DNA of 64,000 nucleotides. Origin: Isoperla grammatica (Eukaryota; Arthropoda; Insecta; Plecoptera; Perlodidae). The notes beneath the pieces were generated by a model. It worked only from the letters and a program-made list of their open reading frames with translations, ran no database searches and was not told the DNA's origin. The DNA lies in NCBI GenBank assembly GCA_945910005.1, contig OX246746.1, forward strand, positions 22,723,092-22,787,091, written 5' to 3'. The position numbers and the translations under genes were made by a program. This document shows, one piece after another, positions 23,501 through 31,800 of the stretch (within the stretch, counting starts at the first letter, position 1; each line of letters begins with the position of its first letter).

Positions 23501-23943
23501 ATTTCAAAATGGCTTCAAATCGCTACGCTTGCTACTCAGTGGAAGGTTGGGGGGGGGGGGGGTGATCTAGCCTACTATAGCTGTTGAACATCATTGGCTA
23601 GCTTCTAAAGTCAACATAATACTAAAGCTAGGCTAGGGTGACTAACATTTCTGCGACGAATCCGATATATTATTTTTTACATGTACAACCTTAGGCCTGG
23701 TAAGCTTAGTACATGTACAATTCACATGTATGGCTGTATGGTATGGTATGCCATATATCAGAATTATTTTTAAATTTTCAAACTTTATATAACGGGTACT
23801 TAAAATACGATTGTATTTCGACTGTCTTCAGCGCAAGAGGAGTCTACTTCGTCACCACCAACAAGAGCCCACCTTACGCTCAAGGTCTCAAACTGAACAT
23901 TTCCGTTTCAACCATGTCGAAACGGCAGCCTCGGTACGCCTAA
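3448..23943 (+). CDS. lipase gene A: secreted pancreatic-lipase-family enzyme, seven coding exons
   Basis: Joined exons 3448-3487, 9549-9678, 11104-11252, 13560-13811, 20646-20834, 22128-22302 and 23832-23943 give one open frame of 1047 nt, 348 residues; all introns are GT-AG. The predicted product is a secreted neutral lipase or phospholipase A1-type esterase that hydrolyses lipid ester bonds. Residues 2-17 are hydrophobic (start MIAFTLLMLALVP), a signal peptide. A FYLYTR segment and an IHGY oxyanion-region motif follow. The nucleophile is Ser168 in GFSLGA, the acid Asp193 in GLDP, and the base His260 in CSHVR, so the triad is complete. The Asp-to-His distance (67) is shorter than in mammalian pancreatic lipase, as in insect members with reduced lids. 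The PLAT domain is absent. Intron phases match the downstream paralogue. Three exon borders are tandemly amplified (see those entries). Substrate and tissue cannot be read from the sequence. Confidence 0.88.
3471..5145 (+). repeat. G-rich minisatellite made of the exon-1 donor site of lipase A
   Basis: About forty imperfect units, typically 39 bp, contain the last bases of exon 1 (TTGGCGTTGGTGCCAG) and the first bases of intron 1 (GTGAGTAATGGGCACACC) plus GGGGCT runs. By eye 29 units keep an intact GTGAGT, others have ATGAGT or TTGAGT, and the base before it varies (CCAG, TCTG, ACCG). The in-frame TAA in GTGAGTAA means any extended exon 1 would stop at once. Reverse-strand open frames here are periodic artefacts. 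GGGG runs on the sense strand could form G-quadruplexes in DNA or nascent RNA. Confidence 0.93.
5160..7650. other. intron 1 of lipase A, middle part
   Basis: AT-rich sequence with no recognised coding segment. Antisense frames at 5413-5652 and 6213-6440 and the overlapping sense frames at 6750-6975 lack family features and splice support. Confidence 0.5.
7654..7723 (+). repeat. (ATT)n microsatellite
   Basis: TTA/ATT triplets with one interruption directly abut the left end of the foldback element at 7724. They yield a spurious poly-Asn/Ile frame. Confidence 0.95.
7724..8484. mobile_element. TIR DNA element set in (ATT)n, with nested MITE
   Basis: Ends GGGATGACATCGGG and CCCGATGTCATCCC are inverted repeats. 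Inside, CGGGTTACCCGAATCC occurs in both orientations near each end. TTA on the left and TAA on the right flank the ends, but these bases also belong to the microsatellite, so a target-site duplication cannot be defined. No transposase frame is present, so it is non-autonomous. Confidence 0.7.
8094..8382. mobile_element. nested MITE with strong internal hairpin
   Basis: Outer inverted ends GCGGGTTTACATAACTGACT and the complement near 8360-8382 enclose a second, perfect inverted repeat of 34 bp. Its arms are at 8164-8197 and 8251-8284 (core CTGTGACTAAGG / CCTTAGTCACAG). Non-coding; sits inside the 7724-8484 element. Confidence 0.7.
8485..8682 (+). repeat. (ATT)n microsatellite and poly(A) run
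   Basis: Long ATT/TAT tract followed by about 22 A residues near 8659-8680. Translated frames here are poly-Tyr or poly-Ile artefacts. Confidence 0.95.
9549..9678 (+). CDS. lipase A exon 2
   Basis: Acceptor TTTTCCATTATAG and donor GAG/GTAAAC bound 130 nt. The phase-1 frame runs through RFWSLFRSKDC to VCPNYNISFYLYTR, the conserved N-terminal block of the family. Cys-containing CVVAPPVCP aligns with CLQPPFSCP of lipase B. It ends in phase 2. Confidence 0.88.
9701..10150. mobile_element. two copies of a small MITE family (CCCACAATTATTGTCGG ends)
   Basis: A first copy (about 9701-9872) has inverted ends CCCACAATTAT and ATAATTGTGG. It carries the internal motif GGGATCGCAATCGTAATCCGG and its near-complement GATCACGATTACGATTACGATG. 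A second, partial copy covers about 9995-10150. A third copy is at 33635-33790 in lipase B intron 1. No coding capacity. Confidence 0.6.
11104..11252 (+). CDS. lipase A exon 3
   Basis: Acceptor TTCTTTCAG and donor CCAG/GTAACT bound 149 nt. It completes the Arg of FYLYTR and continues ETANTPQLLN to VKILIHGYTGDRNYSPNTEI. The IHGY motif is the oxyanion-hole region. Exons 2 and 3 together are 279 nt, exactly the length of the undivided exon 2 of lipase B. Confidence 0.9.
11359..11505. mobile_element. 147-bp MITE in lipase A intron 3
   Basis: Near-perfect inverted ends of about 30 bp, starting CAGGGCGATTCTGAATGGGC and ending GCCCATACAGAATCGCCCTG. No coding capacity; the target duplication is unclear (CAG or GCA). 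Confidence 0.75.
11510..13040. other. intron 3 of lipase A, unassigned
   Basis: AT-rich sequence without recognised features. A 67-codon frame at 12281-12484 is hydrophobic but lacks splice signals or family motifs. Confidence 0.5.
13044..13670 (+). repeat. four tandem copies of the exon-4 acceptor region of lipase A
   Basis: Each unit holds a T-rich (TTG)n tract, TTCTAG or ATTCTAG acceptor, and the first 109 nt of exon 4. The exon parts are 13087-13195, 13255-13363, 13410-13518 and 13560-13668; spacings are 168, 155 and 150 bp. Only the last copy continues into the real exon. Copies 1 and 3 read AAC TGA at their 3' junction, and copy 2 runs into TAG after the repeat, so none of the first three can encode a full lipase. 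Identity between copies is very high, so the duplication is recent. Confidence 0.95.
13560..13811 (+). CDS. lipase A exon 4 (nucleophile elbow)
   Basis: The fourth of four identical-looking acceptors (TTTTCTAG) opens 252 nt ending ATAACAG/GTAGGC. Encodes YLKYLNVNVISVDYGPL through HVVGFSLGAQVAG to HRITG. GFSLGA gives the catalytic Ser168; Asp-Tyr-Gly in VDYGPL is the usual strand before it. The family's GAH is GAQ here. Confidence 0.93.
13845..13890 (+). other. GC-rich hairpin patch
   Basis: A short GC-rich stretch (CCCCGGGGGTGCCGAAGCC, then GCCCCCCAG) in an AT-rich intron can fold on itself. It resembles the GC patches at 18008 and 19558 (CCTCCGGCGGC) and is probably a repeat remnant. Confidence 0.4.
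14678..14837. mobile_element. degenerate MITE
   Basis: CTTGTGATCG with AATACATATTTCCATTT on the left and the near-complement AAATGGAAATATTCTATT with CAATCACAAG on the right form imperfect inverted ends. Confidence 0.4.
15043..15191. mobile_element. MITE with CCCTGTTCACATG ends
   Basis: CCCTGTTCACATGTCGGACTG on the left and CAGTCCTATCATGTAAACGGG on the right are imperfect inverted ends around repeated GGTCCGGT/ACGGTCC motifs. A further piece of the family (TCTGGTACTCAGTACGGTCC) lies at 15455-15480. Confidence 0.5.
16262..16537 (-). repeat. tRNA-derived SINE, full copy
   Basis: Same family as 2086-2353, with an intact B box (GGTTCGATTCC on the minus strand) and a tail ending at CGTACAAAAA. 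Located in lipase A intron 4. Confidence 0.85.
17367..17680 (+). repeat. three tandem ~105-bp units
   Basis: Units start near 17367, 17469 and 17575 with TTGAGAGTGACTTTTG, and share GTTATCTGAAAGTACCATTT and AGGCTCAGTAAAAATGAAAT. Non-coding. Confidence 0.8.
18008..18070 (+). repeat. GC-rich repeat patch
   Basis: CCTCCGGCGGCAGGGGCTTC followed by GCCCCGGACCC is a self-complementary module related to 19558-19590 (CCTCCGGCGGCTGGGGCTCC). It is probably part of a dispersed element also represented by TTTATATGCGTTC at 17296 and 19515. Confidence 0.5.
18231..18982 (+). mobile_element. GCGAGCGAAGCGAGCG repeat, copy 1
   Basis: Starts TAATTAAGCGAGCGAAGCGAG and ends GCGTTTTCCTAGT. Within it are a T-rich tract, CGATAGCGGTCGAACGG, and a terminal GCGCTCGCTTATCAACGCG. 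Nearly identical to copy 3 (36698-37457). A 71-codon antisense frame (18741-18956) is shared by all copies but changes non-synonymously. The class of element is unknown to me; it has no transposase. Confidence 0.75.
18983..19497 (+). mobile_element. GCGAGCGAAGCGAGCG repeat, copy 2 (internally deleted)
   Basis: Abuts copy 1 head to tail. The block from GACTCTTATGGCACTTC is duplicated near its start, and about 300 bp of the centre are missing (the jump follows CAAAGTTACAC near 19233). Ends match copy 1. Confidence 0.75.
19648..19810. mobile_element. foldback element F1 with hammerhead-like arms
   Basis: Inverted arms begin GACTCACCCAACACTGCCCG and end GTCGGGTGAGTC. Each arm contains the Penelope/retrozyme-like order ATGATGGAGA - loop - TCTTC - GAAACGTC (plus strand 19770-19801) or its complement (19663-19698). 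The CUGAUGA box is degraded in both arms (CTTATGA; CTGAGA). Confidence 0.6.
19875..20079. mobile_element. foldback element F2: near-perfect 80-bp palindrome arms
   Basis: Arms from 19888 and to 20071 are almost perfectly complementary, with a ~15-bp centre (CAGAACGACTGCC). On the minus strand, 19940-19973 reads CTGACGA, then a GGGACC/GGTCTC stem, then GAAACGCG: the core order of a hammerhead ribozyme with position 7 = C. The other arm (19979-20013) has CTGCCAGA instead of CTGACGA. Confidence 0.75.
20118..20166 (+). repeat. (TA)n microsatellite
   Basis: Pure TA dinucleotides abutting the left arm of F3; mirrored by 20449-20492 on the other side. Confidence 0.95.
20167..20448. mobile_element. 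foldback element F3 with hammerhead-like loop
   Basis: Arms of about 93-98 bp (20167-20259 and 20351-20448; e.g. GGTTCTCGGGTTGCTGTCCA and complement) flank a 91-bp loop. On the minus strand the loop holds CTGAAGA, a GGCAAA/TTTGCC stem and GAAACG (20283-20319). Both outer ends abut (TA)n tracts. Confidence 0.75.
20449..20492 (+). repeat. (TA)n microsatellite
   Basis: TA tract on the right flank of F3, ending in (TG)n. Confidence 0.95.
20646..20834 (+). CDS. lipase A exon 5 (acid residue)
   Basis: Acceptor ATATCCCAG and donor GACA/GTAAGT bound 189 nt. Completes ITG and continues GLDPALPLFVG to FVDVIHTNAG and HVDFYVNGGTHQPGC. Asp193 in GLDP is the triad acid; DVIHT and DFYVNGG are family signatures. 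Confidence 0.94.
20835..22127. other. intron 5 of lipase A
   Basis: AT-rich. The antisense frame at 21172-21402 and sense frame at 21549-21755 show no family motif. A weak dispersed-repeat match is GTACCTTCCCCTTAA (21500-21514), which is complementary to TTAAGGGGAAGGTAC (20852-20866); together they bound a ~660-bp inverted-end segment. Confidence 0.5.
20852..21514. mobile_element. possible 660-bp TIR element in intron 5
   Basis: TTAAGGGGAAGGTACACTG (20852-20870) and CAGTGTACCTTCCCCTTAA (21496-21514) are perfect inverted repeats of about 19 bp. TTAA at the outer edges may be the target or part of the ends. No transposase frame is present. A piggyBac- or Kolobok-like TTAA-target MITE is possible. 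Confidence 0.6.
22128..22302 (+). CDS. lipase A exon 6 (catalytic His)
   Basis: Acceptor TTTGTATGCAG and donor CCAAG/GTACGT bound 175 nt. Encodes SSSCSHVRAPILFAESIY, GFWGYRC and MGEYVSPR. His260 in CSHVR is the triad base. The first of twelve consecutive CCAAG/GTAC donors is used here, because only this one keeps the downstream frame. Confidence 0.92.
22303..22825 (+). repeat. eleven 47-bp copies of the exon-6 donor site
   Basis: Donor-like CCAAG/GTAC recurs every 47 bp: 22303, 22350, 22397, 22444, 22491, 22538, 22585, 22632, 22679, 22726 and 22773. Each unit copies the last ~23 nt of exon 6 (ATATGGGGGAGTATGTCAG) and the first ~24 nt of intron 6. Using the second donor adds 47 nt and shifts frame. 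Using later donors adds an in-frame TAG. The array is nearly homogeneous, so it is recent. Confidence 0.95.
23322..23596. mobile_element. hAT-like MITE with 9-bp target duplication
   Basis: Inverted ends AATGATATTCAACTGCTATA and the near-complement at 23575-23596 are flanked by GCTAGCTTC on both sides (23313-23321 and 23597-23605). A G-run lies near 23550. The direct repeat of 8-9 bp suggests a hAT- or Mutator-class transposase acted in trans. Confidence 0.8.
23832..23943 (+). CDS. lipase A exon 7 (C-terminus)
   Basis: Acceptor GACTGTCTTCAG opens 112 nt ending TACGCCTAA. Encodes ARGVYFVTTNKSPPYAQG, aligned with ARGLYYLTTNAKKPYAKG of lipase B, then a short basic end SKRQPRYA. Confidence 0.94.
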
Positions 23944-24071
23944 CTTATTAGCAGCACTCTCTCACCGCGCTCGCTATTGAACAGAAGCTTTGGACAAACC
24001 AATGTACACAACAGTAGTAAATATTGAAAAATGTTAAATCATTTTAAATGTGTACAATTTAATTTACTTGC

Positions 24072-24077
24072 AATAAA
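24072..24077 (+). terminator. polyadenylation signal of lipase A
   Basis: AATAAA 129 bp after the stop codon, the first canonical signal downstream. Confidence 0.6.
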
Positions 24078-24079
24078 AT

Positions 24080-25700
24080 CAAATAGATTTTATTTACACT
24101 TTATTTTTGTTGCCTTACTTCCTCCCGCTCGTCAAGATTGTTGTTTGTGAGGGTGGGTGTTCACCTCCGTTGCTCCCCCCACGTAACCATGAGCGAAATA
24201 TAATAGCTGATAGGACAAAGATCATTAATTTGTTCTTTTAGTAATCGGCTATTTAATTAATCTTATAGGAGAAGTTGACGCACACTATTCACTATTTAGG
24301 GTGTTTGATGTACAATATTGTTCAATGATAAATTCGCGGGCAGGTCCTGAATCGATTTATAAAAATTTCAACGATATAACTCTGAAGATTTCGGTAAGAG
24401 TCCCACGTGGAAAAGATTTTCCTATTCGACAAGATTCGTGACAGATGGGCTACCTGAAAATCAACGTCTCCCAGACAAATAAGTAATAAATATACTTCTG
24501 GCTGTGATTGTGTGTAATTTTTACTGACAGTTGTTTCAAAATAGCAACAAGTACATATATTTAATATTTATTGCTAAGTATTATTCGATAGCTACTTGTG
24601 TTTTACTAAACGAACAGTTTTTGAGGTTTTTATGGTTGGGTAGGCATCTGGTGACTGTATCATATGATTTTCGTGTTATACGAAGCCTCACCTGTTGCAA
24701 TAGAGTACGATTAACAAAAAATGGGAATTGGCACATTCCAAGGCTGGAGCATTCATGGTTGCTCCTACCCAAACCATGCCTTGAAAGTTGTGTCACAACC
24801 GAAAAACATATCTTTATAATAATTATAAAGCTCTAGGTCACGTCTTCTCAGTATTAATATTCATTCCAATTTAACTTGGAACTGCTAAAATTAAAGCTTA
24901 TCTCAGGCTCTATTTACATGCGCCTAGTTGTAATGATATTTTATAATGATCCATTGTAAAAGAATATGTTCGACTGACCTATAATAAAAATCTGTGTCCA
25001 ATATAACCAGAGTTGGTTTTTTATTGTTGCGACAGTGGTTTGTTTTTTGTTGTTGCAGCATAATGAGTATAAGAAGTTTTCAAGACCAGCTCTCGACATT
25101 GTAGACCACATGTTTCAATAAATGCAAACCTGAAACTAGTTTGAAATTTGAATTACATAACACTAAATTAAGGATCTTACTTTAATGAATATGAAAGGGG
25201 TTTTAATGCTGGAGGTTAAGGTTACACAACTAGATCTGTGTGATTGTTTTGCACACATTAAACAATTATTATTAAGTAGAATATTGAGATCAGTATAGCC
25301 GACCATGAAAACGAAAGGAATGGCGTTCAACAAACCTGTTTTAAGACAACAAAAACACTTTCTTTAAATGCAACAGATTAATCCTCTTTCATTAGTCATT
25401 TCCCCTCTTGTGTTAGTGAGAGTGATGGCAATGGCCCTCCTTCCACTTTCACCAGACCCTCCTCCACTTGCAGCGCACATTACCAGTTTACTTGTCACTT
25501 GCTATCCGACCGTTTCAGAGACCGCAGTTCGACTCGGACCCTCTGGGTACTTCACCTCGTGCGTTGAAATCTCTTTCGTTTTTTATTTTTTAAACAGTTA
25601 TATTTTAACAACATTTTTCTTGTCTCGTTACAAGTAATTCCTAAAATTATCAGACGAGTTTTATCAGACGAAGTGTTTGGCTAAGTGCAGTGCGGAATGC
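24080..25700. other. intergenic region between the two lipases
   Basis: No gene recognised. Frames at 24531-24836 and 25368-25637 lack family motifs and splice links; the latter ends 70 bp before lipase B and may overlap its promoter or 5' UTR. Confidence 0.5.
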
Positions 25701-25707
25701 CGGCAAG

Positions 25708-25807
25708 ATGCAACGAGAGCAGCTCGCGGAACACATAACAATGGGATTACCAGTGCGAAGGGGGTTCCTCATCTTTAGTATATTCCTGTTGGTGTACGCA
25801 AGCCCAG
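25708..25807 (+). CDS. lipase B exon 1 (start and signal peptide)
   Basis: ATG 25708 is followed in frame by a second ATG at 25741. The hydrophobic stretch follows the second. Donor AGCCCAG/GTAAAT, phase 1, as in lipase A exon 1. An out-of-frame ATG at 25696 opens a short frame that overlaps this start. Confidence 0.85.
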
Positions 25808-28800
25808 GTAAATTTGACTGATATTTCTTATTATAATTATGCCTTGGAAAAGTGTCATGGAGAACAATATTTTCTTTTGTACAATATTTAATTTATTTTC
25901 GAGTTACTAGTTCTTATATCACTTTTCGTTCACATATTTTCCTTCTGCCCATATTGTGAGTCCTTTGTCCTTATGTCCTTTTTCTATCGCAATTGTAATT
26001 TCCAATTCATAATTTTCGAATTTATATGTTTTCATTTTTCTTTTTCCAGTATTTTTGGTGGGTTTTGGTTATGTTTTGTCTCCTCTTACTAGGCTCATAA
26101 TGTTAATAAACTATAACATAATTATATTACTCAATTCATGTTAATATGTTTTTGAACTGAATCTACATGTTATATTGCAATGTACCAACTAGTTTTGGGC
26201 TCAAATGTGTTGTGATATCCATGCAATTCAGCGTGTTTGTGTGAAGCTTTTAGACCCGAATATTTTCGGGTTCAATTCCGATCAGGATGTTTCCTTTCAC
26301 TCGGTAAATACAACATTCTAAACGTAAGTTAACAATATTTTATTTTGCCCAGACAGCTATTCCGGATTCCAAGCGTTAGAATTAGTTTTGAAGGGTTGTT
26401 TCGTTATTTCACAATTTTTTTTTGAATATTGATATCACGGTGTCCCCGTCTTTTTTGTTTCCACCAAGTTCAAAATAATAATGTTTCTGATGGTATTGGC
26501 AAGTACCGGCTTTAGACTAATGTATGTATGTATTCTATATGTATGTATACTATGTATACAGTGTATGTATGTATATACTGGATGTATGTATACTAATGTG
26601 TGTGCTCGTTCTTAGATCTGTCAACAAGTTCGGTAAAATACCGGTATTTACATGTTATTTAACTCGATAATATCTCGTTCCTATATTGCTTCAAAATAGA
26701 TTGACACAATATACAGCAGTAAACAACTTATTTCCGTCTTGCATTCTTAGAGTAAGTATAATATATTCAATTACCTTGCAGCATGGATTGGCCTTAACCT
26801 GTCATTTAATTTCGTGGAACTTGCTCTAAATAGCAAAATACTTTCTACTAATTGTACGAAGAAATCTCATTAACCAGGACCAAAGCACGAATAACACAAC
26901 CAGGAACATTTTATCCTAAACAATCTTAATTTTAGGTAAACAAAATGACTTCATTAATTATTTGATTCAAATTAATGCCCATGAAAATTGACCACAACGT
27001 TTAATTACAAAAGCATGTTTAACAAATATTACAAAACACCCATTGTAAAATCGCTCATATGAAAGACTAAAGTGACATTTAAAGTCTTCATACGCTTTGC
27101 ATTCAACGACTTGACCTAACCAAACCTAAGCGCACGTAATGATTTGCTAATTGTTGTTGTTTTGTTGTCAACAGCAATTTTCAAATCAAGAGAATGTTGC
27201 TGTGATGACTTTTTTACATTCACCAAAAGCACTTATACATCTTCACGCGTGTGACTTCCCTATACAAATAAACAATTAGTTCTATACGATTACATTAATA
27301 GTTACATTTTTGAAAGTCACTTCACGCGTACTAGACTAGAGTTAGAGCGAAATGTAGACAAAACACATTGAGCCAAATTAACGAAAACGACACTCCGGGT
27401 AATATATCACCAGAAAAGCAGCCTATGCTTTGTATATCGAAACGTATGATAAAACGTGTACGTAAGACGTATGTTCTATTCTTAGGAAAGAAATTAAAAA
27501 TTTAATTATGACCAATTTTATGATATTGAACGTTGTCGTTCCACTTAAATAAAAGGTATTTAATTTTTTGCTATCGGAAATTTTATTTGTTTGCTATATA
27601 TACACCCATAGAAATTATTAAAATTATTTTGGTTTTATGATTTGAAAATGTCAATAAATCCCAGCTCTTGTACGTATACTGCCGTGGCATATTTCTCGAC
27701 GGCATTCTAGGATTTTCTCTATGGACAGTGTAATTACGAGCACAAAGTCAGGATGGGTTCGGTACTGAAGTGTTCAGTCATCTTTATTGCATCTATTTTT
27801 TTTTTACTACTACTAGATTTGCTTTAACTAACGAATATTAAAATTAAATTAAATATTGTAGGTCTAATGTGTCTCTCTTCACCCCACTAAATACTATTAT
27901 AATCTATCTATAATCCCCCTTGCTTCTATTTGGCTAATTAACGTGGACATTGTGTTGAAATATTCAAGGGCATTTTGTAGAGTGTTCATCCAACCATTAA
28001 GATACACGTCTGAGGAAAATCTTAAACAATTAAAAATTATTTCTTTCAGTGCTTTGTTAATCAATCCCACCTTCAAGTATTTAATAAGCCACTTCCTTGA
28101 ACACACAACTGCTATATTATTCAGATATACTCATATTCCATTATACCTTTATGATGCGTTCTTCGATGCTATTCATTGCTATTGTTGCTACTTGTGCTTT
28201 TGTTGTTGTTATTTTTGCTTTTAGTGTGTTGCAACTTTAATTGTTTATACATTGTTATTGGTGTTTTATTATAATTATACACAAACAATATGTATATAAT
28301 TTGTTGTATTTCTGTTATCGTAACTATTATTGTTAGATGTGTTTATTCTAAACAATGTTTTTAAGTACAATTAATTATATTATTATTATGTAGTAGTGTG
28401 AGATAAGTGATCTGAAGAGTGTGACCATAAGCGTGGTGAAAAGAGAAATCATACAGTGCATGGCCTCTTAGTCACCGGTATCACAATAAATTAAGCTCAT
28501 TTTGTGTACGTAACTACCTGGGCAACAAAGACAATGTGAGCGCGGTACAATGTGGCTTAAAATACATAATTTTAAAATTTAAATTGCATAATCATCCTGA
28601 AATTTCGGTAGGTGTAACGTATACGATATAGGGGACACTGTATCTCATAAGTATATTTGTTTACCAAATCCCTATTAGATTTATCTAATGTATTTACTGT
28701 ACATCTAGATTATTTAATAATTTAAATAATAATAAATAAATTAAGTTAAAATAAAGACTGATTTAAGAAAGACAAAAATACAACTTTACAATTTATATAT

Positions 28801-31800
28801 AAAACAAAGATAATGTAAACGTAGCAAAAGAGTCGTCCTAGAAATTCAAAAATAACTACAACAGAACGACAGAACGTCAATAATTAAAAATGCAAATTAT
28901 AAATAAATATAATATGATATATGAAAGAAAACACAAAAAGTAAATTGATATAGGAAAAGGTCAGTTCTTAATATTATTGTGATCAAGGATGATGAAAAAC
29001 TGTAGCGAGAGGGAGAAACTGAAATAGAAGAATTAAAAAGTTCAAGATAAAACAAAAATATGAAATACACACACAGAAAATAATACTAAAAATGTATTAT
29101 GATTTACTTAAGTAATTTTATATAATTGATGGGTAAAGGTCACGATCTAAAACCATGGACTACGTTTATCAAGCGAGCCGAGCTCGTACTCGCCAGTCCG
29201 AACCGGATATAGTGCGTGCCGAATTTGCGTGATAAACACCTAAGTTCGAACCAAACTCGGCGCGGGTAAGAAGCCGTGCCAGCACGCTTCATGCGATCTC
29301 AGATTTGCGTGGTAAACGTATGCGGGCCGAATTGCATCACGTGATCGAACTCACCGCCATGAAAAGTATACGTTTTTAAGCTGTTACGCGGCAGCAATGG
29401 CGTCCACCAAGTAGGTGTTGATAAAGAATTGCGATTTATGCTTCTTCTAACTGTTTCACAGCCATCAGTTTTCTAAAAAAATTCGGGCGCCATGTAATTA
29501 GTTTTCGTTCAATTTTAGCATGTTTCATTTCGTAGGCCTAGACGTAACGGATGAGGTTATGTTCACTTCATTGCTGATGAGAGTCAGCTGCTCCCTGCCA
29601 CGCCTCCGTCAACCGAGCTGAGTGTGAACTGGGGGGTGCGATCTGAAATTGCGTGATAAACAAGTACCGTACCGAGACCATAGATTGAGCTCGATCTGAG
29701 TAGTACGAGCTCGGCTCGCTTGATAAACGTAGTACATGTATCACCCCGAATACAAGTTACACATACAATCAGAATCGTCGATGGTTCTTGATAGAATCCA
29801 TGCGACATCCGTAACATAATACAAGCAAATAATTAATTCTTCGAACACATTTCAATAATTATAAAATATTCCTCCAAGGCGTAATATTACCACCTAATAA
29901 GAAAGTGAATGGCGTAACAATGTTCATATTCCCTCATATTATGTTAGCGCACGCGGCTTGACATGGTTAGTTGCACGTACAGTAGGTCTCAGATTTATTG
30001 CTGTGATTCCTGGGATGCAACACAGCGTGACGAGGCATGACACAGACTATTAGTAATCAAACAAAATCTGGGCCTCCTTTCATTTCACCTAAGTACTTGT
30101 TAACAGGAGTAACTAGCCGCCAATATTAAAACCCCTCGAAATCATTGTTTTTGGTAATATTGTGACGTAGCAAGAACCTACCGTCGTCCCTCCAGTCCAA
30201 CGTCCACAAAGACTCGAACCTACGGACTGCAGAAGAAGTGCCCGCGTAACGCTGACAAACGCTGTGGCAATAGTAGATGTTGCACACAAGTAGGATGACA
30301 CATTTAGAACGTTCATAAACCATGAATTCCAATAAAGTCAAAGATGGACAAGTCCATACTTTTACATCACAATATCAGAATATCTCAAGAAAGCCACACA
30401 ATTTTGAAAAAGTAATAAATAAGCGCAATTTCGATTGGTAATACACTACTCAATTTTAATGATGAAACTAAGACCTTAGACCAGGAGAATTTTAAATGAA
30501 AATACAAATAACACGAATAGTAACGACGGATAACTTACTGAAAACACTTACCGAAGTGCGTTAATTTTCGAGAGTATCCGCTCGCTTCCTCAGACGCGAG
30601 GCCACTACCGTGTTGTGTGTGATTTTATTTAACTTAATTCTAAATTAAAACACATTTTTTAGTTTGTAGTAATTATAAGGATGTTACTTTTAATAAGCTT
30701 AATTCAAAATTTCATTAACAATGGCAAAATAATTACTACAAACTAAAACATCTTTTTCGTACAGTATTGAGTTCTTTCAAATCCAAATAACGCGCGTTTT
30801 TTCACGTTTTCAATGTTGTGTAGCGTTGTTGAGATATGACAAAAAACGCTGATATCTCACGATTTTCATACCGAAAGTATGCGTGAGTAAGTGAGTATGC
30901 ATTTATACCCTCACAATTATCGCGGTGATATGGTCATTTCAAAAAGGTCTTCCCATATATCTCAATTACTGTACATATTTTCAGTTTTGCATCGTTTCGT
31001 GTTATATTGTTATATAACATGTTGTGTTATATTGTCTTAATATAACACAATTTTTGAAAGAGTACTGTAGATTTTGTTTACACACAAAACATGTACGAAA
31101 CAAATTAATTTGATAAGAATTTCTTAATACATTAACTGTGGGTTTCTACCGGTGAAGTAACTGAACATAAAACAGACTGAATATTGAGTATTTCTATGAC
31201 TTTCCATTCGTCAAGATAATACACAAACTGAAACTTAAGTTCGTATAATAATGAAAATAGATTTTTCAATTGTTTACTGCCACTATTATCCTAAAAGCTA
31301 TGCATCAATGAACTACTGGAGTATTTTTAGTTTCGTCGATTAACCAACATAGGAATCCTATACATGTCTAGATGTAAATAATAAATACAAAATTTAAAGG
31401 AGCATACATTCCTTGAAGTTCTACTATTCAGTTGTTCAGATGAATAAAATAATCATTAATTAACTAAAATACTAATGATATTAACGGTTGTGATGCTAGG
31501 TGATAGACGTGCACGCAACACTGTTGCTACGCTTCGTGAGCACTGATACGAAAAACTCAATTCAACAAAGTAAATTGAACAAACGCTTCCTGAAACTGCC
31601 TCAAGGTCGATTCACCTGCTCCAAGGTTACATTTTTTGCCAGGGTTTCAAATAATCCTAAAATGTATGATAATATATGATTTTCTTACTTAAAGCTAAGA
31701 GCACGTGGAGTTTATACAAAATTACAAGTTTGGCAGAAGAAAATGTTTAACATTAGAAACGTCAATAATAATATATGTTCTCCAAAACGACTATACACAA

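Noticed and set aside
25368..25637. 89-codon frame just before lipase B
   Set aside because: No domain, no splice link to lipase B, and the signal-peptide exon with matching phase lies downstream at 25708.
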